64,000 bases of DNA from Allobosea sp. 47.2.35 (GTDB taxonomy: Bacteria; Pseudomonadota; Alphaproteobacteria; Rhizobiales; Beijerinckiaceae). The notes below the pieces were generated by a model. The model was not told where the DNA came from, searched no databases, and worked only from the letters and a program-made list of their open reading frames with translations. The position numbers and the translations under genes are program-made. Positions 7,596-16,255 of the stretch are shown here, in pieces. The stretch covers positions 1 to 64,000 of the forward strand of contig NZ_JANLGI010000019.1 of NCBI RefSeq assembly GCF_024655635.1. The letters are read 5' to 3'. Position 1 is the first letter of the stretch. Every line of letters starts with the position of its first letter.

Positions 7596-8402
7596 GGTAG
7601 GGCGAGAGCCTCGCGATTCAGAGTAGGTCACCCCAAGCGCGGCCCAGCAGCTTCAGGGGGGCGAGGCTGCTTTCTGGATCGCCGGGAGTTGGAGTTTCCG
7701 CCCTTCGATCACGGCGGTGGGCTTGGTGCTCCGCTGGCATTTTTGCATCGGCAAGAACGCCTTCTGGGCGTCCGAGAATTTCAAGTCCTCCATCGCCCTC
7801 AGCTCCTCCTGCTCCAAGGGAAACGATACGGAAAACTCTAACCCAAAGCTGTACCGTTTTAGGGACCAGATCAGGGCTCTGATCAAAAGCCTGCGGCCAT
7901 CGTTGGGATTGAGGACCGGCAAGCCGGAAGGCTGATATGATCGGCCATTCGGGAGGTCGCTGTGCGTCACGCAGCTCAACAAGGCCTTACAAAATTCATT
8001 GTCGATTGTCGTTGTGCGTATATATGGGCGCAGTAATTCGCGAATTTGTGAATTTATTCGATATTATGAAGATTAAATTAAGTGATTTTTTCAAAAAATT
8101 GCCAATATAATCTAAATATTACTAAGAATTCGTTGGAAAGAATATTAATTAATCGTTTTTGTCGCCATTGTTAAAGAATTGAATTAATGCATGCGGCGAA
8201 TGCAAAATCTGGACCTGTCTTAATTCGAAATAGAGATTGCACTTGATCGTAAGATGCTGCTCTCATTGTTCCAGAAGCGGACATGAGCGGTTTGCTACGA
8301 CGCCTTCTCGGCTCCCCCCCTGCGGCGCACAGTTGCGCAGATTGGGGTTTTCGAGGTCTCAAGGTCGCCTTGGGACAACAGGACAGTGGACGAAGATCGA
8401 GA
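7596..8402. other. long intergenic region with IS remnant and AT-rich block
   Basis: About 800 bases without an intact gene. The left part holds a short IS3-type transposase remnant on the minus strand (separate entry). From about 7985 to 8240 the base composition drops sharply: 24 of the 120 bases at 8041-8160 are G or C. This block lies just before the flippase gene and may hold its promoter and binding sites for an AT-preferring silencer. The stretch 8283-8402 can be read as an N-terminal extension of the flippase but looks non-coding. Confidence 0.45.
7653..7793 (-). mobile_element. remnant of IS3-family orfA
   Basis: Reading leftward from about 7793 the sequence translates as MEDLKFSDAQKAF, which matches the start of IS3-family OrfA proteins, with a purine-rich ribosome-binding site (GGAGCAGGAGGAGC) just before it. 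After 13 residues the similarity stops and the frame runs into unrelated sequence, ending at 7653. The helix-turn-helix and all of orfB are missing. Upstream, near 7850-7870, TGGTCCCTAAAACGGTACA could be what is left of the terminal repeat. This is a decayed scar, not an active element. Only the short match supports it. Confidence 0.4.
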
Positions 8403-9707
8403 ATGAGCGGTGAGCGGCAAGGCCCGGACATGCTGGGTCCGGAGGGAGGGGCGTTTTCGGTCCGCCGACTCGCCGGCTCGTTCATGGCGCTCAGCCTGAG
8501 CCTGGCGGCATCGCGTGGCCTTTCGATCGGCAGTTTGCTGCTGTTTTCTTGGTTCAGCGGCCCTGAACCTTTTGCGCCATTCGGGCTCTACATCGCGTTG
8601 GTGACTGTGTTCTGGGTCGCCGTCTTCGGTTGCTATGAGCAGGCTATCCTCGTTGCGCGAGCGGAGGAAACGGCGGCACTCGCTTGGTTGGCCAGCGCGG
8701 TCGCGGCGGGCCTCGTTGTGGCCCTGTTCGTTGCCTGCAGCGCAGCCGTGGCATTCGATCTGCCGTTGCCGGAAGGGTTTTCGGATGCGCCTTTTGCACT
8801 GCTCTGCATGCCGCTTTCGCTCGCGCTGCGGGCGGCAAATCGGCTCGCACTCATCTTTGCCACGCGAGAAGGCGAATTCGCGCATGTTGCGAGGACGAAT
8901 TGGATTCAGGCGTCGGTCCAGGGGGCGATGCAGTTACTGCTGCTGGTCGCGGGGCGTGATTATCTGACCTGCCTGATTCTGGCGGATCTTGTCGGGCTCT
9001 TCGCTGGAACCGCGGTCATCGGCTTCCGCAGCGTTGGGGTGCAAAGAACGTTGGCCGCCAGTCCTCCCTCCCTATGGCAGATGCGGGACGCTGCTCTCGC
9101 CTGGCGGACGATGCCGCTTTGGCGCTTGCCGATGAGTCTCGTTTCGGTTGCTGCGATCAGCTTGCCAGCCCTGACCATCCCTCTCGCTTATCCGTCAGCA
9201 CTTGCAGGCCAGCTTCTTTTTGCGTTGCGGATGCTTGAAATGCCTTCCTTCGTTGTGACGGGTGCGGTTTCGCCATTGCTGCAACGCCAGCTCTCGGTGC
9301 GGGAGCAATCCCCCGGCTTCGCAAAAGCGGCGGTGCTGCTGCTGACATTCGTGGCGGTATCCGGGTTTGCACTCGGAGGCGTGGCGGCGACGATCATCGA
9401 CGACTATTTCACCGGCTCGCGCTGGTTCGATGCGCTCGCTGCCGTGCCTTGGCTCGTTCCTTATTTCATCGGCTTGACGATCAGCGCTCCACTGGTTGGA
9501 GCCGTGATCGGGCCATTGGTTGAACGTCGTTCGATGCTGCTACAGGGATTTTTCTTTGCCCTTTCGCTTGGGGCAGCGGCGCTGCTCTTCGCTCCCATCG
9601 ACTGGCCGATCCCGCTGCTGGCTTTCGGCTGCGCCATGCTCGTGCGGGCTCTCACCTTTGCGCAACTCTATATCGATGCGCGGCGAGCCAGCGCCAAGAG
9701 TTCCTGA
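8403..9707 (+). CDS. Wzx-like polysaccharide flippase / MATE-fold membrane protein
   Basis: About 434 residues of almost continuous hydrophobic helices (roughly 12 segments), in the pattern of polysaccharide-exporter flippases that move undecaprenyl-linked oligosaccharides to the periplasm. The N-terminal loop and first helix (VRRLAGSFMALSLSLAASRGLSIGSLLLF) fit this family, but no single motif proves it. The start at 8403 (MSGERQGPDM) is preferred because the 40 codons upstream, from 8283, are basic and not membrane-like. A strongly AT-rich block precedes the gene. The locus has a second flippase at 14736, so the two may serve different glycans. The downstream neighbour is convergent. Confidence 0.65.
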   Translation: MSGERQGPDMLGPEGGAFSVRRLAGSFMALSLSLAASRGLSIGSLLLFSWFSGPEPFAPFGLYIALVTVFWVAVFGCYEQAILVARAEETAALAWLASAVAAGLVVALFVACSAAVAFDLPLPEGFSDAPFALLCMPLSLALRAANRLALIFATREGEFAHVARTNWIQASVQGAMQLLLLVAGRDYLTCLILADLVGLFAGTAVIGFRSVGVQRTLAASPPSLWQMRDAALAWRTMPLWRLPMSLVSVAAISLPALTIPLAYPSALAGQLLFALRMLEMPSFVVTGAVSPLLQRQLSVREQSPGFAKAAVLLLTFVAVSGFALGGVAATIIDDYFTGSRWFDALAAVPWLVPYFIGLTISAPLVGAVIGPLVERRSMLLQGFFFALSLGAAALLFAPIDWPIPLLAFGCAMLVRALTFAQLYIDARRASAKSS

Positions 9708-9824
9708 GCGGGCGCGATCGCTGCCGATATGCCGGATCGGGCGCCGTTACGCCAGAACGATGCCAGTTCGGGCGAGGCATCTGCCTTTCGGCTGCCCGCG
9801 AAGCGATGCTCGATGGGGCATCGA

Positions 9825-12779
9825 TCATCGACGGTCCGGTATATCCTCAATCGAAAGATGCTTGATGGTGAGGTTTCTCGCTTCCCCGATGAAGGCCAGC
9901 GCATAATTGCTGGCGCCGCGAGGAACCTTGAACGGCAGTACCGTCTCTTGAGCATCGGGCGTCAGGAAGAACCTCCCGGCAGAGATCCAATCGACCCGGC
10001 CGTCGGGCATGGCGTATTGGATGTAGAGAGTGAAGAAACCAGACCCTGACGCGTCGACCCTGGCCTGCCTTTCCTGCCAGCCGTTCGGGGCGGCGTGTCG
10101 AAACAGGAGGTCATAGGCCGGTCGGACGGACGAATAGATCGTCGATTGGGGGTAGTTTTCCAGTGTCGTACGAAGATCCTCGAGCCGGGAGCGGAGCAAG
10201 AAGGACAAGCCCGGCGTGAAACCTTCCGTCGATATCCGTGACGTCCTCCCCCAGAAGCGGGTTTCGTCCGTGCTCCGGTAGGTCGCGAAAGTGCCGTCCG
10301 CGAATACGAGCGCCGTGTGGGACCAGTCTGCGATCGTCGTGCCGCGTGAAGCTTGCGTCCCCTCCGCGCGAGGTGGAACAGCCGTCCTGCAGAGGGCGAA
10401 ATCCGAAAGGGCGATGTTGCTCGGGGCTCGTCCGACCTTGCGAATGGCGATCCGGAAATCAACGGTGTTGGGGCCGGGAGTGAAGCGGGCCTTTATGTGG
10501 CGAGGGTCCTTGTCGATCACTCCGTCCCAAAGGCGCGCGACTTGCGGCTCGACGCCGACTGTACGCTGGACGTACTCGATCGCGTCGATCGCCAGAAAGC
10601 CTTCGCCTTGCGCCGTGGCCGTGATGCCGACGGTGTTGGGCGCCGGAACCTGCTGCGACCATGACGTGCGCGGTGGCAGGTCCAACGGGCCGAGCCCCGT
10701 GGCGAGGATTTGATCCGCACCGTGATTGGCCGCGAGCAGAAGCGAGTCGGATGATGGGCTGCCCGATCCAGACAGAAACGCGGCGGACACCGTGCCCGTC
10801 GAGCGGATCAGATCGAAATTGAGGAAGGGGATACCGGTCAGCGATCGGGCAAGTTTCGTCCAGGAGCCACCCAGCTGCCAGATCGAGAGATCGATATCGG
10901 ATGCGGGGATGGGGTGGCAGGTTGCAGGCGCCGGATTGTCGCGCAGCGCGAACAGACGATAGCCGCGGTGGTTGCCGATTTCGTCGACGAGTGTCTGGTC
11001 GGCGATCAGATCCGAGACCACGGTTCGCGAATAGGTCGGCCAATGGTAGTTTGGCAGCAGAATGAAGCGGATGTTGCGGGCTCGCAGCCAGGCATGGGCC
11101 TCGGCGACATCCGTCATTCGATAGAGTGGTTCGACGGCGTTATCGAAATTGTCCAGCCATGGACCCGTGCCGTACAAGGTGAAATCGGCCTGTCGAAAGA
11201 CGAGCGTGCGCTCGCCGGGCTTCAGATGGCTTTCGATGTAGCGATATAAGGGCGCGCCGGGAAAACGGTCGCTGGCGCGATAGATCGGGGCCCGTTCGCC
11301 GATCGTCGCCAGGTCTACCCGGCTCCCGAGATTGGAGAGGCGTGCTGCTGATTGGAGCAGCATCCAGCCGGGAAAGATCAGGAGCAAAGCGGTGGTGGAG
11401 ATCCGGAGCCAGCGTCCGCGTGTGAGCGCAGTGGCGAGGGCAGGCGCTGCCAGCACAGCGGCAAGCGGGACCAGCGTCATCATGTACCGGGCGTTCTTGA
11501 TGACGAGGTCGGTGCGGAGCAGAATGGTCAGGCCTGCCATCAGGAAGTAGCAGCAGATCCAGACGGCAAAGACTTTCGACACCGGCTTTGCCGCGCGCCA
11601 TTTGCGCAGGACCAGCCAAAGGCCGGGGACCAGCAGCCAGAACAGCAAGCTGAATTGAGGGAGTTCGGTAAAGCCCCGAAACAGGCCGAAAGCCATGCGG
11701 TCCGTGACGGTCATCAGGTCCCGCCGGTAGCGCTGGTCCGTGTAGAAATCGATCTCGGGCATATCCCAGATCGGCACGCTGTCGTGAATGGGCGTGCCGA
11801 AGAGGTAGAGGTTCCTAAAATAGTGGAGCCCCCCGACAAGGAGCGCGGCCATTCCGACGATGAGCGGAATCCGAAGGTTCCGGAAACGGTCAGGCGGGCC
11901 GAGCAGCAGCCAGGATGCACCGCCGAAGGCGATGGCGAGAATTCCGATGGAATGCGCAAAGGCTGCTAGGCCGAGAAGGCCACCGGTAAAGGCGGCTTGA
12001 GTGGTCGTGGGTTTCTCGATCAGGCTGGCGACGGCGACAGCTGCAGCTATGAAGGCTGTGAGGCGCAGCGGGTCGATGTGATAGCCCACGATCATCGTGA
12101 CGTAGAGCGGGGACGCGATCAGCAGGATCATCGCGCCGGTCACGGCGATGGGCCGGCGGTCCGGAACGGCGATGGCCACGAGGGCCATGGTCGAGATGAG
12201 GCAATAAAGGACGAGAAGCCGGGCCGGCAGGAACGATTCCGCTCCAAGCCAGTGATACCCCCAGACGATATACATGTGATAAGCGGGCGGATGGGACGGT
12301 GGCGCAAAGAGGCCGTTCTCCGCCGCAGTGGTGATCGGGTATCCCGAAAGGGAAGCTTGCTGGAATATATTCTTGGCTACGGCCATATATTCAATGGAAT
12401 CGTTCTCGAAGAACGGCATCGTCGCAATCTGAAATGTAATAAAAAGCAGAATAAAATAGAGCAGGTATTTAAATTTCGTCTCGGCCGCATACGAAAAGGC
12501 GTCCCGATAGATCGATAGAAATCTCAAAAATGAATCGCGATGAAACGAGATGGCGAAGATCGATGCCGCCAGAATGTAGATGAATGCATTCTTGTTGAGG
12601 AAAGGGATGTTGTAAGAAATATATATCAACAGAGACAGGATGAGCGGAGACGTGGCAATAAGCGCCGCGGCGTTAAATTTACTCTCCTGGGTAGCGCGGT
12701 GAAAGATTCTCAGAAGGGCCGTCGGAAGGCACGCAAAGGTTATGGCGATGAAACAGGAGAGCTTTGCGGCATAGATCAC
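9825..12779 (-). CDS. GT-C fold glycosyltransferase (ArnT/PMT-like) with long C-terminal periplasmic domain
   Basis: A 984-residue protein. The first half (about 1-480) has 11-13 transmembrane helices with the first periplasmic loop carrying FFENDSIEYMAVAKN, the acidic motif expected of GT-C enzymes that use polyprenyl-phosphate sugars, and a later SHPPAYHMYIVW segment. The second half (about 500-984) is soluble, with two beta-rich sections that may bind carbohydrate. It probably transfers a sugar from a lipid donor to the glycan in the periplasm. The GTG start has GGAAAG nine bases upstream. The gene is divergent from a dolichol-phosphate-mannose-synthase-like GT2, which could make the lipid-linked donor. 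The N-terminal third is much more AT-rich than the rest. Confidence 0.75.
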   Translation of the reverse strand: MIYAAKLSCFIAITFACLPTALLRIFHRATQESKFNAAALIATSPLILSLLIYISYNIPFLNKNAFIYILAASIFAISFHRDSFLRFLSIYRDAFSYAAETKFKYLLYFILLFITFQIATMPFFENDSIEYMAVAKNIFQQASLSGYPITTAAENGLFAPPSHPPAYHMYIVWGYHWLGAESFLPARLLVLYCLISTMALVAIAVPDRRPIAVTGAMILLIASPLYVTMIVGYHIDPLRLTAFIAAAVAVASLIEKPTTTQAAFTGGLLGLAAFAHSIGILAIAFGGASWLLLGPPDRFRNLRIPLIVGMAALLVGGLHYFRNLYLFGTPIHDSVPIWDMPEIDFYTDQRYRRDLMTVTDRMAFGLFRGFTELPQFSLLFWLLVPGLWLVLRKWRAAKPVSKVFAVWICCYFLMAGLTILLRTDLVIKNARYMMTLVPLAAVLAAPALATALTRGRWLRISTTALLLIFPGWMLLQSAARLSNLGSRVDLATIGERAPIYRASDRFPGAPLYRYIESHLKPGERTLVFRQADFTLYGTGPWLDNFDNAVEPLYRMTDVAEAHAWLRARNIRFILLPNYHWPTYSRTVVSDLIADQTLVDEIGNHRGYRLFALRDNPAPATCHPIPASDIDLSIWQLGGSWTKLARSLTGIPFLNFDLIRSTGTVSAAFLSGSGSPSSDSLLLAANHGADQILATGLGPLDLPPRTSWSQQVPAPNTVGITATAQGEGFLAIDAIEYVQRTVGVEPQVARLWDGVIDKDPRHIKARFTPGPNTVDFRIAIRKVGRAPSNIALSDFALCRTAVPPRAEGTQASRGTTIADWSHTALVFADGTFATYRSTDETRFWGRTSRISTEGFTPGLSFLLRSRLEDLRTTLENYPQSTIYSSVRPAYDLLFRHAAPNGWQERQARVDASGSGFFTLYIQYAMPDGRVDWISAGRFFLTPDAQETVLPFKVPRGASNYALAFIGEARNLTIKHLSIEDIPDRR

Positions 12780-13117
12780 AGTTGCGGGCTTTCCGGAGAG
12801 GGCGTTTCTGTCGTTGAGTCTGATGAGCGGTGTCGTCGTTCGCCGTTTGCCGGTTTTCTTGCGGAACTGTGATGCCGCTGCCGCTGCCGGACGCTACCAG
12901 ATATCGGTGCGAGGGGGCAATGCGCTTGCGCTGCCCGACGCTTGCATGTGCGGAACGGCTCTGCCGGGCATGGTCGATTCGATTGAGCCTTGTATTTCGA
13001 TGCCCGCTTGGGCAGTGTCCCGGCGAAAATACACAAGGGTTTGTCGGCGAGATGGATGATCAAGCCATGCCGCATTCCTGAAGCAAAAAGTTATTGGCGA
13101 AGAGCCAGGAGAGTTGG
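12780..13117. promoter_or_regulatory. divergent intergenic region between GT-C and GT2 genes
   Basis: About 340 bases between two divergent glycosyltransferase genes, so it should hold both promoters. Overlapping short frames here show no family resemblance. No convincing -35/-10 pair or dyad was recognised. Confidence 0.3.
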
Positions 13118-14065
13118 GTGTATAAGGGTAAGATCATATCCGTTGTCGTTCCTTGCTACAACGAAGGGCATCAGATTCACAAAGTTGTGGAAACGATGCC
13201 GGATTTCATCGATCATATCGTTATCGTAGACGATCTGAGCAAGGACGATACCGTAGGTGTCGTAAAGGCTCTTCGGGAGAAGCACCCACGGATTACGTTG
13301 CTTGAGCATGCCGAGAACCAAGGTGTCGGCGGCGCGATTGCAAGCGGCTACAAGTGGTCTCGCGACAATGATATCGATGCCGCGGTCGTGATGGCCGGCG
13401 ATGCTCAGATGGACCCGGACGACCTCCCTGCGCTCCTCGATCCCGTTGTGAACGGTGAGGTTGATTACTCGAAGGGGAACAGGCTTATCTGGAGAGGGTC
13501 GTATCGCATCATTCCCAAGAAGAGATTCTTCGGGAATTCGATTCTGTCGTTTCTTACAAAGATTGCCTCGGGCTATTGGCACGTCGCGGACTCGCAGACT
13601 GGCTACACAGTCATCAACAAGGATGCTTTGGCGACGATTGATTGGGACACCATGTATCGTCGCTATGGTCAGCCGAACGATCTGCTGATCAAGCTCAATA
13701 TTGATGATTTCCGAGTCAGGGATGTGCCGGTTCGGCCTGTTTATGGCGTCGGAGAGATCAGCGGCATCAAGATTCGGCGCGTGGTGTTCACGATTTCCAA
13801 CGTGCTCGTTCGCGGGTTCCTCAAGCGGATGTGGGAAAAATACGTCGTCCGCGACTTCCATCCACTCGTGTTGTTCTATCTCTTGGGCGTGCTGATGCTG
13901 GGTCTGTTCAGCGTCATGATGCTGCGGGTGATCGTGCTCTGGATCATGGACGGATTCGCCCCGCCGATGTCGGCGATGGCTGCGCTGTTCGCTTTTTCCA
14001 CGGGGCTGCAGGCGATGTTCTTCGCCATGTGGTTCGACATGGATGCGAACAAGCACCTGCGCTGA
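13118..14065 (+). CDS. GT2 polyprenyl-phosphate glycosyltransferase (DPM1-like)
   Basis: A 315-residue protein. The N-terminal GT-A domain has SVVVPCYNEG, HIVIVDDLSKDDT and GDAQMDPDDL, the nucleotide-sugar and metal motifs of GT2 enzymes, and the QTGYTVIN segment typical of dolichol/undecaprenyl-phosphate transferases. Two C-terminal transmembrane helices (about 240-300) anchor it. Such enzymes load a sugar onto polyprenyl phosphate at the cytoplasmic face. The GTG start (MYKGKII) is chosen because AGGAGA lies five bases upstream; a TTG at 13094 is possible but has a weaker site. The divergent GT-C enzyme is a likely user of the product. The following gene overlaps by one base. Confidence 0.8.
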   Translation: MYKGKIISVVVPCYNEGHQIHKVVETMPDFIDHIVIVDDLSKDDTVGVVKALREKHPRITLLEHAENQGVGGAIASGYKWSRDNDIDAAVVMAGDAQMDPDDLPALLDPVVNGEVDYSKGNRLIWRGSYRIIPKKRFFGNSILSFLTKIASGYWHVADSQTGYTVINKDALATIDWDTMYRRYGQPNDLLIKLNIDDFRVRDVPVRPVYGVGEISGIKIRRVVFTISNVLVRGFLKRMWEKYVVRDFHPLVLFYLLGVLMLGLFSVMMLRVIVLWIMDGFAPPMSAMAALFAFSTGLQAMFFAMWFDMDANKHLR

Positions 14066-14739
14066 TGCCGATCGGTCGGGTTTTCCCCGTCCGCGGTTCG
14101 GGTGTGCTCCTTTGGGGCGCGTTGTGCGGGATCGTCGTCTATGTCGTCGCGGCGGGCGCCGTCATCATGATGGCAGAGCGTTCTGGGCGAGATGCTGTCG
14201 GGTTGCCACACCCGGCAGCGGCGGTGGTCTTCTATGACGACAGTCCGGTGCAGCGGAAGGCGCGCGTTGCCTATGCCGTCGAGCGGTTCCGCGCAGGCGA
14301 TGTCCAGTATCTCGTGATGGCGGGCGGCTGGCGGCCGGGCCGGGGCGGCTACCAGGGGGCGCGAGAGATGGTGGAGGACGCGCGGGGCATGGGTGTGCCC
14401 GATGCGGCCCTCAGATATGACGCCGGCTCCAACGACACTGTTTCCAATCTACGCCAGGCGATGGCGCTCGTGCCGGATCTGGGAGTTCGCGCTGTCGTCA
14501 TGATCAGCGACAGCTTCCATATCCCGCGCATCGCATCGCTCGCGCCGGTTTTTTGCGCGGATTTTGAGTGCCGCTTCTGGCCGGCCCCTGTGCCCATGAC
14601 ATGGTGGGTTTGGTTTGTGCGCATCAATCACGAGCTGGCTGCCCAGGCCGCGCGACTGCTGCCGCGCGGCCTGCTGGAGATTTGGTTCGACTACCGGCGC
14701 CATGCCGGGATCGCACAAGAGGGCGGCGCGCAGGCATGA
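14065..14739 (+). CDS. DUF218 / YdcF-SanA-like membrane protein
   Basis: A 224-residue protein with one N-terminal membrane helix (GVLLWGALCGIVVYVVAAGAV region) and a DUF218 domain: AAVVFYDDSPVQRKARVAYAVERFR, YLVMAGGW, a SNDTVSNLRQAM segment with the family's characteristic N-T-x-x-N-x-x-x-A pattern, and VVMISDSFHIPR. DUF218 proteins (SanA, ElyC, YdcF) are linked to envelope polysaccharide and lipid-carrier metabolism, but their chemistry is not settled. The start overlaps the GT2 stop by one base and the stop overlaps the flippase start (ATGA), so the three genes form a tight operon. Confidence 0.75.
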   Translation: MPIGRVFPVRGSGVLLWGALCGIVVYVVAAGAVIMMAERSGRDAVGLPHPAAAVVFYDDSPVQRKARVAYAVERFRAGDVQYLVMAGGWRPGRGGYQGAREMVEDARGMGVPDAALRYDAGSNDTVSNLRQAMALVPDLGVRAVVMISDSFHIPRIASLAPVFCADFECRFWPAPVPMTWWVWFVRINHELAAQAARLLPRGLLEIWFDYRRHAGIAQEGGAQA

Positions 14740-16046
14740 CTGGCACAGGTCTGGAAACTGGCGGGGGCGAGGCCCACAAGGGAACGAGCATCGCAACGGG
14801 CGTCCTGTGGAACATCGCTGCCCTCGGGTTCTTGGCCGTCGCCGGCATCGTTCTCAATCTGGTCGTCGGGCGGGTCTATGGGCCGGCGACGCTCGGCGTC
14901 TTCAACGTCGCTTTCGCCGTATACATTTTCTTGTCGCAGATTGCGGCCTTCGGGTTGCAGTTCTCGGCACTGCACTCGGTTTCGGTGATGCGGGGCGGGC
15001 ATGGGGAAGCTTTGTCGCGAACCGTCTACGGCGGGCTTCTGCTCTGCGCCGGGATCGGTGGACTCGTGACCCTTGCGAGTATTTTGGCGGCGCCCCTGAT
15101 CGCGGCCCTGTTCCCACGCGTGCCAGATCTTTCGACGGCGTGGCTCCTCGTCGCGCCCGGGCTGCTGCCGTTCGCGCTGAACAAGTATATGCTCGGAGTC
15201 ATCAATGGCATGCAGCATATGCGCGCTTTTGCCGTTCTTCAGGCGGGCCGCTTCATCGGCATTCTGATCGGGCTGGGCGTGATGATCCTCGCGGGCTTGC
15301 CCGGGATCTACCTCACGTTCATCCTGGCGCTCGCCGAATTCCTGCTTGCCGGCGTTGCGGGAGCTTACCTTATGAAGGTGGTCCCTCGTCCGAGTGTGGC
15401 CGGCATGTCAGCTGAGATGCTGCGCCACGCGCGTTTCGGAATGCGCGTGTTTCCGGCGGGCATGGTGGCGGAACTTAACACCCGCGTCGATGTCCTGATG
15501 ATCGGGGCGCTGCTCAACGATACCGCTGCTGGGATCTATACGATCGCCTCGCTGGTCTACGAGGCGGCGTTGCAGGCAGTGGTCGTTCTGCGGAATAATA
15601 TCAATCCGCGCCTGGCGCGGGACATCATGGAGCACCAGAAGGAACATATCCTCGCTTTCAGCCGTCGATTGGGCGTGCTGGTTACGGTGCTTGCGGCGGT
15701 CGGGGCATTTGTCGCGATCATTGGCTTCCCGCTGTTCGCTTCGCTTGCTTTTCCCGGAAAGGAGTTCTCGGGAGCGTCGGAGCCATTGTTCTGGCTCATG
15801 CTCGCCCTCGTCTTCGCAGCCGCGCCGCTGTGCTACAGCCTGATCCTGTCGCAGGCGGGCAGGCCCGGCTGGCAGAGCGTCGGTATGGTCGCGATGTTGA
15901 CGATGAACCTGATCTTCAACGCGCTGCTCATTCCAAAGTTCGGGATAGCCGGAGCCGGTATGGCCATGGGCCTTTCGACGGTGCTCGGCGGCGCCCTGAT
16001 TGTCGCCCTAAGCCGCTTTGTGCTCGGCGTAAGGCTGTTTTTCTGA
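14736..16046 (+). CDS. Wzx-type polysaccharide flippase (MATE/MVF fold)
   Basis: A 436-residue protein with about 12-14 transmembrane helices. The N-terminus (GVLWNIAALGFLAVAGIVLNLVVGR followed by YGPATLGVFN) is the familiar pattern of polysaccharide biosynthesis flippases, and a second half carrying FPAGMVAELNTRVDVLMIG with an intramembrane arginine/aspartate fits the Wzx family. It would move lipid-linked repeat units across the inner membrane. Its ATG overlaps the DUF218 stop, which ties it to the GT2 and DUF218 genes. It is the better Wzx candidate of the two in this locus. Confidence 0.8.
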   Translation: MTGTGLETGGGEAHKGTSIATGVLWNIAALGFLAVAGIVLNLVVGRVYGPATLGVFNVAFAVYIFLSQIAAFGLQFSALHSVSVMRGGHGEALSRTVYGGLLLCAGIGGLVTLASILAAPLIAALFPRVPDLSTAWLLVAPGLLPFALNKYMLGVINGMQHMRAFAVLQAGRFIGILIGLGVMILAGLPGIYLTFILALAEFLLAGVAGAYLMKVVPRPSVAGMSAEMLRHARFGMRVFPAGMVAELNTRVDVLMIGALLNDTAAGIYTIASLVYEAALQAVVVLRNNINPRLARDIMEHQKEHILAFSRRLGVLVTVLAAVGAFVAIIGFPLFASLAFPGKEFSGASEPLFWLMLALVFAAAPLCYSLILSQAGRPGWQSVGMVAMLTMNLIFNALLIPKFGIAGAGMAMGLSTVLGGALIVALSRFVLGVRLFF

Positions 16047-16255
16047 GGGTATGGCGCCGTTTTTGATGGCCCGTTGCTAAAGCAATGGCCTCCGACTAAG
16101 AGGCTCACGAGCGCGCCTGCAAATGGGGTCGGGGCGGCCGCACGTCGCCTATGCCATTGGGGCTTCGGCGCGGCTCAGTGCGGAAGCCGATCTCCGCGAC
16201 TGTGGGCTTGCTAGGTCCAGATTACCGTCGACAGCTTGAAACGGACGACTGAACG

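Noticed and set aside
8283-8402. N-terminal extension of the first flippase
   Set aside because: The 40 extra codons are basic and lack membrane character or a good ribosome-binding site.
13094-13117. TTG start for the DPM1-like GT2 eight codons upstream
   Set aside because: The GTG at 13118 has AGGAGA five bases upstream and begins exactly where family similarity starts.
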